Part shown: positions 7,711 to 15,804 of the stretch, in pieces
Position numbering within the stretch: the stretch's first letter is position 1
Layout of the letters: each line of letters begins with the position of its first letter
Assembly (NCBI GenBank): GCA_050949825.1
Contig: JBMNGL010000003.1
Span: forward strand, 1-64,000
Direction of reading: 5' to 3'
DNA length: 64,000 nucleotides
Origin: DTU019 sp050949825
Lineage (GTDB): Bacteria; Bacillota; Syntrophomonadia; Syntrophomonadales; Syntrophomonadaceae
Program-made: the position numbers and the translations under genes
The notes under the pieces: model-generated
Told to the model about the DNA's origin: nothing
The model's database searches: none
Seen by the model: the letters and a program-made list of their open reading frames with translations, nothing else

Positions 7711-7839
7711 ATGGCAATGTTATCAAGGTTCAAACAGACCTGGCAGCATAACAAGCTGGGATTTCTGGTGGGTCTTCTGACCCTGTTGTTGGCGGCAGCA
7801 CTAATATATTTTCTAATTAGACTCAGTGATGTGCTATAA
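7711..7839 (+). CDS. Small single-pass membrane protein (42 residues)
   Basis: MAMLSRFKQTWQHNK is followed by a hydrophobic stretch (LGFLVGLLTLLLAAALIYFL) and a short polar tail, so the product would be a one-helix membrane peptide with a basic cytoplasmic N-terminus. A GGAGTGGGGTGG ribosome-binding-like stretch precedes the ATG. The ATG at 7717 is another possible start. I do not recognise a family. Confidence 0.5.
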   Translation: MAMLSRFKQTWQHNKLGFLVGLLTLLLAAALIYFLIRLSDVL

Positions 7840-7896
7840 ATACTGGTCAAATCGAAACAGGTATGATAGTATGTAAAATATCGAAGAATTGAATAT

Positions 7897-8133
7897 GACT
7901 CCGAGCTGCTTATTCTAAGGCCACGCTATGATAAGTAGCCAATGGGTATAACTGGAAACGGTTGTGCCTCCCCGTATTTTTGGAAAGGAGTCTATTGTGC
8001 TGTACCTTATCCGGTCGTATATGTTCTATGTGCAAATATGTCTGTGATTTGGTGGTCTGCAAATACCTGATATTCGGGTGTTATTTGTAGGTTTGGGCAT
8101 GGTAGCCATACCTTATGCGGGTATGGCTTTTTT
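7897..8133 (+). ncRNA. Candidate structured noncoding RNA with terminator
   Basis: An outer stem GACTCC/GGAGTC (7897-7902 with 7987-7992) encloses two hairpins: GCTGCTTAT/ATAAGTAGC (7905-7913 with 7931-7939), and ATAACTG-GAAA-CGGTTGT (7948-7965), which closes on a GNRA tetraloop. Downstream lie a hairpin CTGCAAATA/TATTTGTAG (8058-8089) and a Rho-independent terminator (8104-8133). No plus-strand gene follows, so a riboswitch is unlikely. The family is unknown to me; 6S RNA is possible but the multibranched fold does not fit well. Ends are approximate. Confidence 0.45.
8104..8133 (+). terminator. Rho-independent terminator of the candidate RNA
   Basis: Stem AGCCATACC/GGTATGGCT (8104-8112 with 8120-8128) followed by a T-run. 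Confidence 0.8.
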
Positions 8134-8193
8134 ATTGGTTTTTATTGACTGCTTGGCTCTTTGGAGCTTTAGCATATGATCCCATTCTCTTTG

Positions 8194-8218
8194 TTCCCGC
8201 TTAATGCGGGAATTTTTC
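8194..8218 (+). terminator. Terminator-like hairpin
   Basis: TTCCCGC/GCGGGAA (8194-8200 with 8206-8212) followed by TTTTTCTTT. It could end read-through from the RNA gene or a very short second transcript. Confidence 0.65.
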
Positions 8219-8289
8219 TTTCAGCAACCCTCCGGCGGGCGCATGCTCTATAAAAGGCACCTGGTTTCAATGTATCCAGAACAGAGCAA

Positions 8290-8321
8290 CGCGAACCCTG
8301 ATCGGCAAGATGGGGTTCGCG
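8290..8321. terminator. Hairpin between cobA and the RNA region
   Basis: CGCGAACCC/GGGTTCGCG (8290-8298 with 8313-8321) lies about 40 bases past the cobA stop. T-runs are weak on both sides. Confidence 0.45.
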
Positions 8322-8362
8322 TTTAATACCTGAACAATATGGACAAATAATAGCCGGGTAGA

Positions 8363-8905
8363 CTATTTCTCGATTCCTTCTCGCGCCGGCACACCCTGCT
8401 GGTAGTAATGCTTGACTTCAACCATCTGTGTCACCAGGTCAGCCGCCTCAATAACCTGATCATGAGCCTTAGGCCCACCCGTCAACACTAACTCGATACC
8501 ATTGGGCTTGTTCTTTATCAATTCCAGAATCGATTCTACGGGTACCAAATTAAAATAGTTGGCGGTATTGATTTCGTCCAGGATGATAATGTCATATTTT
8601 CCCGAAGCTATAGCCTGCTTGGCCTTTTCGAGTCCTGCACTGGCCATGTCAACCGCTTCCTGTGGAGGTGGGTTGGTCAATCTGATAAAGCCCTTTTTAC
8701 CATATTGTTCAATAGTAATATAGGGGCTGACCATCCTGGCAGACTCCAGTTCTGCGTATTCCCCACCTTTCATGAACTGACCCACATAGGTTTTGAGGCC
8801 TTTGCCCATGGCCCGGAAGGCTAATCCCAGTGCTGCAGTGGTTTTCCCTTTGCAGTTACCGGTGTAGACCTGAACATAACCTTTTTGCAATAGTTCTTCG
8901 TTCAT
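8363..8905 (-). CDS. cobA: Corrinoid adenosyltransferase, CobA/BtuR family (copy 1)
   Basis: Transfers the 5'-deoxyadenosyl group of ATP to cob(I)alamin, giving adenosylcobalamin in the cytosol. The 180-residue product has the family P-loop GNCKGKTTAALGLAFRAMG, the Walker B-like IIILDEIN and the ending ELVLTGG. The start has GGAGGGG 6 bases upstream. It appears to be a single-gene unit. A paralogue lies at 29333-29884 next to the B12-dependent mutase, so this copy may serve general corrinoid salvage. Length is normal for the family. Confidence 0.92.
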   Translation of the reverse strand: MNEELLQKGYVQVYTGNCKGKTTAALGLAFRAMGKGLKTYVGQFMKGGEYAELESARMVSPYITIEQYGKKGFIRLTNPPPQEAVDMASAGLEKAKQAIASGKYDIIILDEINTANYFNLVPVESILELIKNKPNGIELVLTGGPKAHDQVIEAADLVTQMVEVKHYYQQGVPAREGIEK

Positions 8906-8970
8906 CAGTTACCCCTCCTTTAGCATTATCTATTGGTCACTCGCATCGCTTCCAATACCCCATGTATTTT

Positions 8971-9003
8971 AGATAAAAGCCCCGAAATCCTGCTTATCGA
9001 GGC
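8971..9003 (-). terminator. Rho-independent terminator after folD
   Basis: On the minus strand, stem GCCTCGA/TCGGGGC (8979-8985 with 8997-9003, one G-T pair) is followed by TTTTATCT. It ends the nfo-folD transcript. Confidence 0.7.
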
Positions 9004-9049
9004 AAATAATTTGTATAGAAATTAAATCCTGACTCACGGTTTTATGGAG

Positions 9050-9883
9050 TTAGAACAGGTCCTGGGCATTCTGCAACCTTAAGGTGATCAGATTATCAAA
9101 TAATTCGGCCACGGTAATCACCCCGATTCCCCCCGGAACTGCACTGGCTATGCTGGCCCGGGCGGCGGCCTCGGGGTGCACATCTCCATGAATAGCTCCA
9201 CTGTCATCAACATTGATGCCGGCGTCCATAATAATGCAGCCTTCACTTACCATATCAGCGGTTATAAAACCGGCTTTACCCACCGCAGCTACCACGATGT
9301 CAGCCGCCCTGGTCTCAGCCTCCAGATCACGGGTTTTGGTATGGCACAGGGTGACCGTGGCGTCCCGCGCCGTCATCATCACCGCCAGCGGGCTGCCTAC
9401 TATGGTGCTGCGCCCTACAATAGTCACCTTTTTACCGCTGAGATCAATCTGGTTGGCGGCCAGCATAGTCATAATAGCCTTGGGGGTGGAAGGACAGACC
9501 CCGGGCTCATTAGCCAGTAATTTGCCCAGGTTATAGTAATGCAGGCCTTCAACATCCTTGTGGTAGTCGATAGTGTGTAACAGCGTGTTGTCGTCTATTT
9601 GCGGCGGCAGTGGTTTCTGTATCATAATGCCGGTGACTTCAGGCCTGCGATTTAAACCGCTGACAACTTGCCGGGCTGCTTGCAAGGTACACTTTTCATC
9701 CAGGTAAATGACCTCAACCGGGATGCCCACCTCTTCGCCAAAATTAACCAGTCCATTAACATAGGACTGCGATGCCTTGTCGGCGCCGATTTTAAGCACC
9801 GCCATCTGCATAGGTGTTTGCGTGGCTTGCCGTTTAATGCGTGCCTTAATTTCTTCGCGTAATTCCTTCCCGTATACCAACAT
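9050..9883 (-). CDS. folD: FolD-like methylenetetrahydrofolate dehydrogenase, divergent active site
   Basis: FolD interconverts 5,10-methylene-, 5,10-methenyl- and 10-formyl-tetrahydrofolate. The 277-residue product has normal length and a Rossmann motif (GRSTIVGSP). Key residues differ. The Tyr-x3-Lys motif of bifunctional enzymes reads SYVNGL, so the cyclohydrolase lysine is Leu. The QLPLP motif reads QKPLP, KDVDG reads KDVEG, and the late PGGVGP reads PGGIGV. Lysine replacement is known to abolish cyclohydrolase activity in human MTHFD1, so this may be a dehydrogenase-only enzyme. It follows nfo by 6 bases and is probably co-transcribed with it. Confidence 0.85.
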   Translation of the reverse strand: MLVYGKELREEIKARIKRQATQTPMQMAVLKIGADKASQSYVNGLVNFGEEVGIPVEVIYLDEKCTLQAARQVVSGLNRRPEVTGIMIQKPLPPQIDDNTLLHTIDYHKDVEGLHYYNLGKLLANEPGVCPSTPKAIMTMLAANQIDLSGKKVTIVGRSTIVGSPLAVMMTARDATVTLCHTKTRDLEAETRAADIVVAAVGKAGFITADMVSEGCIIMDAGINVDDSGAIHGDVHPEAAARASIASAVPGGIGVITVAELFDNLITLRLQNAQDLF

Positions 9884-9889
9884 GTTTTC

Positions 9890-10741
9890 TCATCCTCTCC
9901 AATTCTGTTGGCGCAGCTTTTTGAGCCGTTCTATATCCTGCCCCAGTCCTGCGGCTGGAGTTTCTACAATCATAGGCAAGGTGGCCCAGAAGGGATCGGC
10001 AAATATCTGTGCAAATCCATTAAGGCCAATTGATCCTGCCCCGATGTGTGCATGGCGATCGCGATGTGATCCTAAAGCAGACTGGCAGTCATTAGCATGG
10101 ACCAATCTGATGTGCTCTCTGCCCAGGCTATGGTCAATTTCGCTTAAAACAGCGTCAAGCCCGGTTCGGCTGCTGCAATCATATCCGGCCGCATAGGTAT
10201 GACAGGTGTCATAACAAACCCCGATACGGTCCGTGCGATTTATCCTTTTAATAATTTCGGCTAATTCGCTGAAATCCCTGCCCAGTTCAGTGCCTTGCCC
10301 GGACATGGTTTCCAGGAGAATGGTAACCTCGCCTTGGTTGTTATCGAGCACCTTGTTTAGCAATTGCGCCACCCTTTCTATGCCTTGCTGGGATGAGCTG
10401 CTGGTATATGAACCGGGATGCATAACCAGATATTCAGCCCCGATCAGTGTACAGCGCTGCAGGTCTTCAGCTATGATGGCATGGGCCAGTTCGTACAAGC
10501 CAGGCTCTGCGGCGGCCGGATTGCAGACATAGCTGACATGGACAACTATGGGGTCAATATTGTTTAGGGTGGTGATTTCCTTAAAATGGTCAACCTCAGC
10601 AGCGGTTAACTGACGGGCCTTGCTGCCGCGGGGATTGCGCAGGAATATCTGCAAACACTCCAGTTTAAATTGGACGGCCTCATCTGCAGTGTGCTTCAAG
10701 CCACGGCCAATTCCCAGGTGGGCTCCAATGGGAGACATCAT
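9890..10741 (-). CDS. nfo: Endonuclease IV (AP endonuclease)
   Basis: Cleaves DNA 5' to abasic sites in base-excision repair. The 283-residue TIM-barrel product carries the zinc-ligand signatures DTCHTYAAGYD and HANDCQSALGSHRDRHAHIG. Start ATG at 10741 (MMSPIGAHLGIG) follows GAGGAG at 7 bases; longer in-frame extensions upstream read through noncoding sequence. It heads a two-gene unit with folD. Length is typical for the family. Confidence 0.93.
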   Translation of the reverse strand: MMSPIGAHLGIGRGLKHTADEAVQFKLECLQIFLRNPRGSKARQLTAAEVDHFKEITTLNNIDPIVVHVSYVCNPAAAEPGLYELAHAIIAEDLQRCTLIGAEYLVMHPGSYTSSSSQQGIERVAQLLNKVLDNNQGEVTILLETMSGQGTELGRDFSELAEIIKRINRTDRIGVCYDTCHTYAAGYDCSSRTGLDAVLSEIDHSLGREHIRLVHANDCQSALGSHRDRHAHIGAGSIGLNGFAQIFADPFWATLPMIVETPAAGLGQDIERLKKLRQQNWRG

Positions 10742-10821
10742 CTTCACTCCTCGCTTTATTTCATTGTGGCTGCTATAAGTATAACAATTGCTTTTAGGCA
10801 AACCAAAAATAGGGGTTGACC

Positions 10822-10889
10822 GATGACAGGGGTACGGGGGTGACGACGGAGTTGTTGACACCCGTTGTCACCCCCGTACCCCTGTCATC
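10822..10889. repeat. 23-bp perfect inverted repeat (REP-like, G-rich)
   Basis: Arms 10822-10844 and 10867-10889 are perfect inverted copies; the left arm begins GATGACAGGGGTACGGGGG. The 22-base centre is unrelated. It resembles the longer element at 23307-23371, which shares the ACGGGGGTG core, so both probably belong to one REP/MITE-like family. Confidence 0.8.
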
Positions 10890-10975
10890 CCTGCACAGAG
10901 CACTCCCTTTGTTTGCCCCGTCCTTACTATATCTAAAAGCGTGCATACTATGGAGACCGTCCCCACAACACGGTT

Positions 10976-11320
10976 TTAGAAGGCACCTTGAATGTGGTTG
11001 ATTACCGGGGAGGGTTGAATCATTATGGTTATGACATCGAAGCGGATGCTGCGGTAGGATTTGTCCACTTGTTTGAGGTAACTTAAGGCCGTATTCTTAA
11101 TATGTTCTTTTTTCCGATAGGTGATTGCCTCCTCGGGCGATCCAAAGCGGGTACTGCGACGGGTCTTGACCTCCACAAAGACCAGGTCGCCCTTTTGGGA
11201 GCAGATAATATCAACCTCACCGTAACGGGTGCGATAATTGCGTTCTATAATCTGATAACCGTTGCGCTGCAGGTATTCTGCGGCCAGATTCTCGCCATGT
11301 TGACCCAATGGGTTGGTCAT
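10976..11320 (-). CDS. yraN: YraN family (UPF0102) nuclease-fold protein
   Basis: A 114-residue protein with the endonuclease-like core seen in this family: GEVDIICSQKGDLVFVEVKT, which contains the Glu, Asp and Glu-x-Lys set of restriction-endonuclease folds. The cellular role of the family is not settled. Start ATG at 11320 has GGTGAGG close upstream; longer readings overlap the FlhB-like gene. It follows that gene by 13 bases, in the order seen in many Firmicutes near rnhB. Confidence 0.88.
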   Translation of the reverse strand: MTNPLGQHGENLAAEYLQRNGYQIIERNYRTRYGEVDIICSQKGDLVFVEVKTRRSTRFGSPEEAITYRKKEHIKNTALSYLKQVDKSYRSIRFDVITIMIQPSPVINHIQGAF

Positions 11321-11333
11321 TACCTCACCACCA

Positions 11334-11603
11334 TTAATAACGTTGATTGATACGATATATGAAAGCCAATATTTCCGCCACCACCTGATATAGCTCGGGT
11401 GGTATTTCCTCATAGAGATCCAGGGCCATCAGGTAGCGCAGCAACACCTGATCCTCCTGGATGGGGATATTATGTTCCACTGCCAGGGCCTTGATATGTT
11501 CAGCAATTAAACCCTGGCCTTTAGCAACCACAACCGGAGCCAGGTCTTTTTCTTGATCATAGGATAACGCCACTGCCCTGGGCAGGGGTTGTTCTTCTGT
11601 CAT
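11334..11603 (-). CDS. FlhB-like C-terminal-domain protein (YlqH family)
   Basis: An 89-residue stand-alone homologue of the cytoplasmic domain of the flagellar/type III export protein FlhB. It begins with RAVALSYDQEKDLAPVVVAK, matching the FlhB region around the autocleavage site, but the NPTH motif itself is not present. No membrane helix is seen. In Bacillus ylqH lies after ylqG, as here. Start ATG at 11603 has GGAGGG upstream. The role is unknown; it may bind flagellar export components. Confidence 0.8.
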   Translation of the reverse strand: MTEEQPLPRAVALSYDQEKDLAPVVVAKGQGLIAEHIKALAVEHNIPIQEDQVLLRYLMALDLYEEIPPELYQVVAEILAFIYRINQRY

Positions 11604-11616
11604 GGCGGCATCCCTC

Positions 11617-13131
11617 CTATACCTTTATATCAACCTTCAGCCAGGGGCCGCGGTTCGGTTCCGCCGGGGGTTGAGGCAACACTTTGAGGGTTGTATCGGC
11701 CGATCCTGGCGGAACAATCTTCAGGCCGTGATCTCTCACTGTGTAACCCAATTCCCGCAGGGCCTGGTGCAATTCCGGCAAGTGAGGCGCCATAAGGCGG
11801 TAGCTGGCCTGTTTGGTAACCACACTGCGCATTTCAATCAACCTTGATGCATGCCAGGAGAGGTGGAATGCGACTGGTCCTAACCTGGGGGTATCCATGG
11901 AGATAGCCACATTGATCTGCTCCCGATCCTTGAGGCTGGCCTGTCCTTCTTCACCGTAAATCCTGAATTCGCACAGGCGTTGCTGCTCACCTATCTGCAC
12001 CGGGAAAGAGAAATAGCACTGCGGCGCGTCTCCTTGAGAAGGTGGAGGGACCAGGTTTATCACCTGCTGTCCCAGCAGTTCGCGGCTATACGATTGCAGC
12101 TTGGTCTGCAGAGTTAAAGCCAGGCTTTGCTGGCCATCTTTTACAGATATCTCAAGTAAATTCTGCAATAACAACAAGCCTCGCAGCAGTTCGGGCTGCC
12201 TGCGCAGCATCTCGCCTATGCGGGAGGCCAGCACAGGGGTGCTTTGCGAAGCTTGCACCTCCTGCACGGTCAACTCGTTACGGACCAGGGTCAACACCTG
12301 GTTTAAAAGATCTTTGCCGATCATAGTCAGCCCCGCTGAGGTTGTGTTCAAATTTGAAGGCGGCGGTGTACTGGAGGCTATATTTGTGTTCGCAGATAGC
12401 GGGGTTCTGTTTGTACCTGAATCTGCTGCCGGGCCTGGTGCCGGGGCTGTATCAACCGGCACCGGGGCAGGATTGGCTGTTGCTTGTGGAGCGCTCGCCC
12501 GGGGATTGTCAGCTCCGGCTTGTTGCAGGAGGAATTCTATATTGGGAGCATTAGACAATAGTTGAATGATATCCTGGCGGAGCGAATTCACATTCGATCC
12601 AGGATTCACATACTGGGCCAGGGCCAGCAGGACGGCGGGGTGCTGGGGAAGGCCCTGCGAAAGTTGAAAGGCCGTCAGGTTCATGTTTTCCCGGGTTGCT
12701 CCACCCAGAATAGCGGTGCCTTTTAGCATCAGTTCCAGGGTGGAGCGGTTCAGAGGCAGGTTGTAGGCCAGTAAATACCTGGCCAATTGAATATGGATGT
12801 CCCGTGGCGATATGCCTATTTCCATCAGTCGTGCAGCAATGGTTTCGGTTTCGGTTTTCTGCAAACCGGCTGGGGTCATCACCTTCAAACGTATCTGACC
12901 GGCTTCGACCTCATCCACCATCAACATAAGGGTTTGACCTGCTTCTACTTTTACCTGAGTGGCCGCTTCTATTAGTCGGCCTTTCAGCCATAAGGCCACC
13001 AAGCCGTCGGCATTGATTCCTTTAACCAGGCCCTGAAGCAGCTCCCCTTTATGAAAAACGGTGTCGCCATCTCCAGGCAGGAAGGCCGCATCAAGACTCA
13101 TTCTGTTCAAAAAGAGCGGGTTGTTGTGCAT
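11617..13131 (-). CDS. FliK-like/YlqG-type protein
   Basis: A 504-residue protein with an N-terminal globular region, a low-complexity linker rich in Pro, Ala and Thr (about residues 215-280), and a C-terminal domain like the flagellar hook-length control protein FliK (DTPRLGPVAFHLSWHASRL onward). The position between rnhB and the FlhB-like gene matches Bacillus ylqG. Start ATG at 13131 has GGAGG 5 bases upstream and overlaps the end of rnhB by 41 bases; ATG at 13101 is a weaker choice. No other flagellar genes are in the window, so a role in hook-length control is uncertain. Confidence 0.72.
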   Translation of the reverse strand: MHNNPLFLNRMSLDAAFLPGDGDTVFHKGELLQGLVKGINADGLVALWLKGRLIEAATQVKVEAGQTLMLMVDEVEAGQIRLKVMTPAGLQKTETETIAARLMEIGISPRDIHIQLARYLLAYNLPLNRSTLELMLKGTAILGGATRENMNLTAFQLSQGLPQHPAVLLALAQYVNPGSNVNSLRQDIIQLLSNAPNIEFLLQQAGADNPRASAPQATANPAPVPVDTAPAPGPAADSGTNRTPLSANTNIASSTPPPSNLNTTSAGLTMIGKDLLNQVLTLVRNELTVQEVQASQSTPVLASRIGEMLRRQPELLRGLLLLQNLLEISVKDGQQSLALTLQTKLQSYSRELLGQQVINLVPPPSQGDAPQCYFSFPVQIGEQQRLCEFRIYGEEGQASLKDREQINVAISMDTPRLGPVAFHLSWHASRLIEMRSVVTKQASYRLMAPHLPELHQALRELGYTVRDHGLKIVPPGSADTTLKVLPQPPAEPNRGPWLKVDIKV

Positions 13132-13783
13132 GAGATCCTCCTGATAGCCAGGATTTAATGGGCTCAAAACTCTTGCGATGAATATCACAAGGACCTTGCC
13201 GCCATATTGATTCTATATGCTCACGGGTGGCATAGCCTTTATGCTTGGCCAGTCCATAGCCGGGGTAAAGCTGATCAAAGCCCTCCATGGCCTGATCCCG
13301 CTCCACCTTGGCAAGGATGGAAGCACAGGCTATGGTGGCACTAACACTGTCACCTCTAACCAGGGCAAATTGTTTAATATTTATATCGTTGAGACGAAGG
13401 GCATCAATTAGCAATAAATCCGGTTGGGGAGATAGATGCATAATGCAGAGACGCATGGCTTCGCGGGTGGCATTAAGGATGTTGATCTCATCCAATCGAG
13501 CCGGGTATACGCTGGCTACCGCCCATGATACGGCCTGCTTTTTTATCTCCACAGCCAAACGATTGCGTTTTAATGCCGTCAGCTTCTTGGAATCGTCTAC
13601 CCCGGCCAGAAAGAATCGCGGCGGAAGAATGACAGCCGCAGCCACCACTGGCCCGGCTAATGGCCCGCGCCCCACCTCATCGAGGCCTGCAATCATACGA
13701 TGACCATAGCTGTAGGCCTGTCGCTCAAATTTCATCATGGCATCCAAACGACTTTTTTCTTTGTCCAGCTTATCTTGGTTCAA
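13091..13783 (-). CDS. rnhB: Ribonuclease HII
   Basis: Removes ribonucleotides and RNA-DNA hybrids. The 230-residue product shows the catalytic signature IAGLDEVGRGPLAGPVVAAA, with Asp and Glu in DEVGRG, and the later Asp motif LLLIDAL. The listed start is a TTG at 13783 after a G-rich run; ATG codons at 13738 and 13741 (MMKFERQAYSYG) are possible. The start overlaps the end of the preceding reductase gene by 14 bases, so translation of rnhB may depend on that gene. In Bacillus rnhB follows rbgA; here about 16.6 kb separates them. Confidence 0.92.
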   Translation of the reverse strand: MNQDKLDKEKSRLDAMMKFERQAYSYGHRMIAGLDEVGRGPLAGPVVAAAVILPPRFFLAGVDDSKKLTALKRNRLAVEIKKQAVSWAVASVYPARLDEINILNATREAMRLCIMHLSPQPDLLLIDALRLNDINIKQFALVRGDSVSATIACASILAKVERDQAMEGFDQLYPGYGLAKHKGYATREHIESIWRQGPCDIHRKSFEPIKSWLSGGSHAQQPALFEQNES

Positions 13784-15746
13784 GACGGCCCCCCCCGGCT
13801 TTGTCCTGGTCTGAACGGCAGATCATATGGGCGACCATTTGGGCCTCCATTATGGCGCTCTTTAGCCCTCTGACCCGCAAGGCATCCCCAGCCACATATA
13901 CTGAAGACATCAACCGGCAGGCTTCATGATACAAGTGATTGACAGGCTGGTAGCCTGTGGCCAGTATGACATGCTGACCGGGTATTTCCTTTATATTTTG
14001 ACTTGAATCGCAAACCACAGCCCCAAAAGGGGTGACACGCAACACCTTATGACCTGTCAGACGGTCAGCCTCTCCCTCATCTAAACGGTTTAAAAGATCA
14101 CGGCGGTTCTTCCTGTCCATGTCTGCTGCCACAGTGGGGCGCTCTTCCAGGAGGGTTATACGGTTGCGATACTGCAAGAGATAATCCGCCAGCTCGCATC
14201 CATTGCTGCCCGCACCAATGATAATTACATCTGCATCACTGATGTTTATCTTTCCCGAAAGGACATCTTCAAGCTGCAAGCATTGCTCTATACCAGGCAG
14301 GGTGGGAATTTGGGGGCGAGATCCGGTCGCTATGATCACATGGTCAGGTTTATGGCTTTCTATATCAGCGATTCGATAATGGTGCCCATAGACCTGCTCA
14401 ACCCTGCTGGCGGCAAGACGTCTGAGGAGATAATTATAGTAATCCCGCAACCGGTCTTTGTGAGGGGGAACAGCTGCCAGGGGCAACAAACCTCCGGGTT
14501 CAGTGGCTTGTTCAAAAAGGCTGACTTTATAATCCATCGCATCCAGGATTAAAGCGGCATGTATGCCCGCCGGCCCTGCACCAATAATATGCACTCCGGG
14601 TTTAAAAGACGATTGCAGGGCTTTGATCCGGTATTGATTTTCACGGCCGGTTCTGGGATTGACCGTACAACTTACAGGCATTCCGGCGAAATGGGTGTTG
14701 ATGCAGCCATTACAACGGATACAGGGCCTGATCTCATCCGTCTTTCCCTGACTGGCCTTGTTAGGCCACTCCGGGTCAGCTAAGAGGCTCCTCCCCAAAA
14801 ACACCAGATCGGCACGTCCTTCCGCTATTACCTGATCCGCAAAAGCGGGACTGTTTATCATACCACCGGTTACTACCGGTATGCTGACATAACGTTTAAC
14901 TTCCTCAGCCAGATAAACCCGCCAGCCCTCAGGATATGAGGCTGGTTCAATGCTGGTTAATCCCGATTCATAGGTTCCACAGGTACAATGGATTATATCT
15001 ACACCGTGGGCTTCCATTTCTCTGGCAATGATCACGCTTTCTTCAGGATGCAAACCACCCGGAGTAAAGTCATCTATATTCAGGCGCACCGAAACCACCA
15101 GTTCATTGGTCCGGGCTTTTATCCCGGTAATGATATCGAGCAGAATGCGCATGCGGTTTTCAAGAGATCCGCCGTACTCATCTTTTCGCGTATTGATATT
15201 GGGTGACAGAAATTCATTCAGAAGATAGCCATGCGCGGCGTGCAGTTCAACGCCGTCAAATCCGGCCTCATAAGCATATTGAGCGGCCTGGATAAAACGA
15301 GCTGTCAGTTGTCTGATCTCGGCCCCGCTTAATTCATGGGGAATTTCCCTGATGGTTTTGCAGGCACGACTGCTGGGGGCCACCGGCTGTGACCCGGTGA
15401 CCTTGCTGGAGGTCTGGCGGCCGGCATGAAATAGCTGGATAAATGCTTTGCAATCATATTTCTTGATAGCTGCTGCCAGGCGGCTCAAGCCAGGAATACA
15501 TCCTTCATTATCAATATGTATTTGGCCATAGCCTTCCTTGCCCTCGGGCAGGCTTACACAACTGGCCTCTACCACAATCATTCCCAGGCCTCCTCTGGCC
15601 CGGGTCTCATAGTAGTCCAGCACCGTGTCAGTAACCTCGCCCCCCGAGTTGGCATATCCCATCAACATGGGCGCCATCACCAAACGGTTTTTTAAGGTGA
15701 TACTGCCTACGTGCAAAGCAGAGAAAAGATGTCGATAATTATTCAC
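13770..15746 (-). CDS. Old-yellow-enzyme-type NADH:flavin oxidoreductase/2,4-dienoyl-CoA reductase-like
   Basis: A 658-residue three-cofactor reductase. An N-terminal FMN TIM barrel (about 1-350) includes ELHAAHGYLLNEFLSP. A 4Fe-4S motif CIRCNGCINTHFAGMPVSC follows, then FAD and NAD(P) domains (HIIGAGPAGIHAA, VIIIGAGSNGCELADYL). This is the layout of bacterial 2,4-dienoyl-CoA reductase FadH, enoate reductases and the bile-acid enzymes BaiCD/BaiH. Substrate cannot be told from sequence; nearby CoA-transferases favour an enoyl-CoA or enoate. Start is GTG at 15746 after GGTGAGG. It overlaps rnhB by 14 bases. Confidence 0.88.
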   Translation of the reverse strand: MNNYRHLFSALHVGSITLKNRLVMAPMLMGYANSGGEVTDTVLDYYETRARGGLGMIVVEASCVSLPEGKEGYGQIHIDNEGCIPGLSRLAAAIKKYDCKAFIQLFHAGRQTSSKVTGSQPVAPSSRACKTIREIPHELSGAEIRQLTARFIQAAQYAYEAGFDGVELHAAHGYLLNEFLSPNINTRKDEYGGSLENRMRILLDIITGIKARTNELVVSVRLNIDDFTPGGLHPEESVIIAREMEAHGVDIIHCTCGTYESGLTSIEPASYPEGWRVYLAEEVKRYVSIPVVTGGMINSPAFADQVIAEGRADLVFLGRSLLADPEWPNKASQGKTDEIRPCIRCNGCINTHFAGMPVSCTVNPRTGRENQYRIKALQSSFKPGVHIIGAGPAGIHAALILDAMDYKVSLFEQATEPGGLLPLAAVPPHKDRLRDYYNYLLRRLAASRVEQVYGHHYRIADIESHKPDHVIIATGSRPQIPTLPGIEQCLQLEDVLSGKINISDADVIIIGAGSNGCELADYLLQYRNRITLLEERPTVAADMDRKNRRDLLNRLDEGEADRLTGHKVLRVTPFGAVVCDSSQNIKEIPGQHVILATGYQPVNHLYHEACRLMSSVYVAGDALRVRGLKSAIMEAQMVAHMICRSDQDKAGGGRLEPR

Positions 15747-15763
15747 TATACCTCACCCCTTAT

Positions 15764-15793
15764 TCGGCACCGGGCTTACTCTCACCTGGTGCC
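15764..15793. promoter_or_regulatory. Intergenic stem-loop
   Basis: CGGCACC/GGTGCCG arms flank a loop between the CaiB-like gene and the reductase gene. It has no T-run and may be a processing or attenuation element; the GGCACC/GGTGCC arms resemble the palindrome at 33754-33796. Confidence 0.35.
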
Positions 15794-15804
15794 GTTTTAT
15801 TTCT

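Larger units (their letters stand above)
7520..8362. other. Gene-poor region with a tiny membrane protein, a candidate RNA and terminators
   Basis: Between comM and cobA there is no long gene. It holds a 42-codon reading frame (7711-7839), a structured candidate RNA (7897-8133), a second terminator-like hairpin (8194-8218) and a bidirectional hairpin (8290-8321). Confidence 0.7.
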
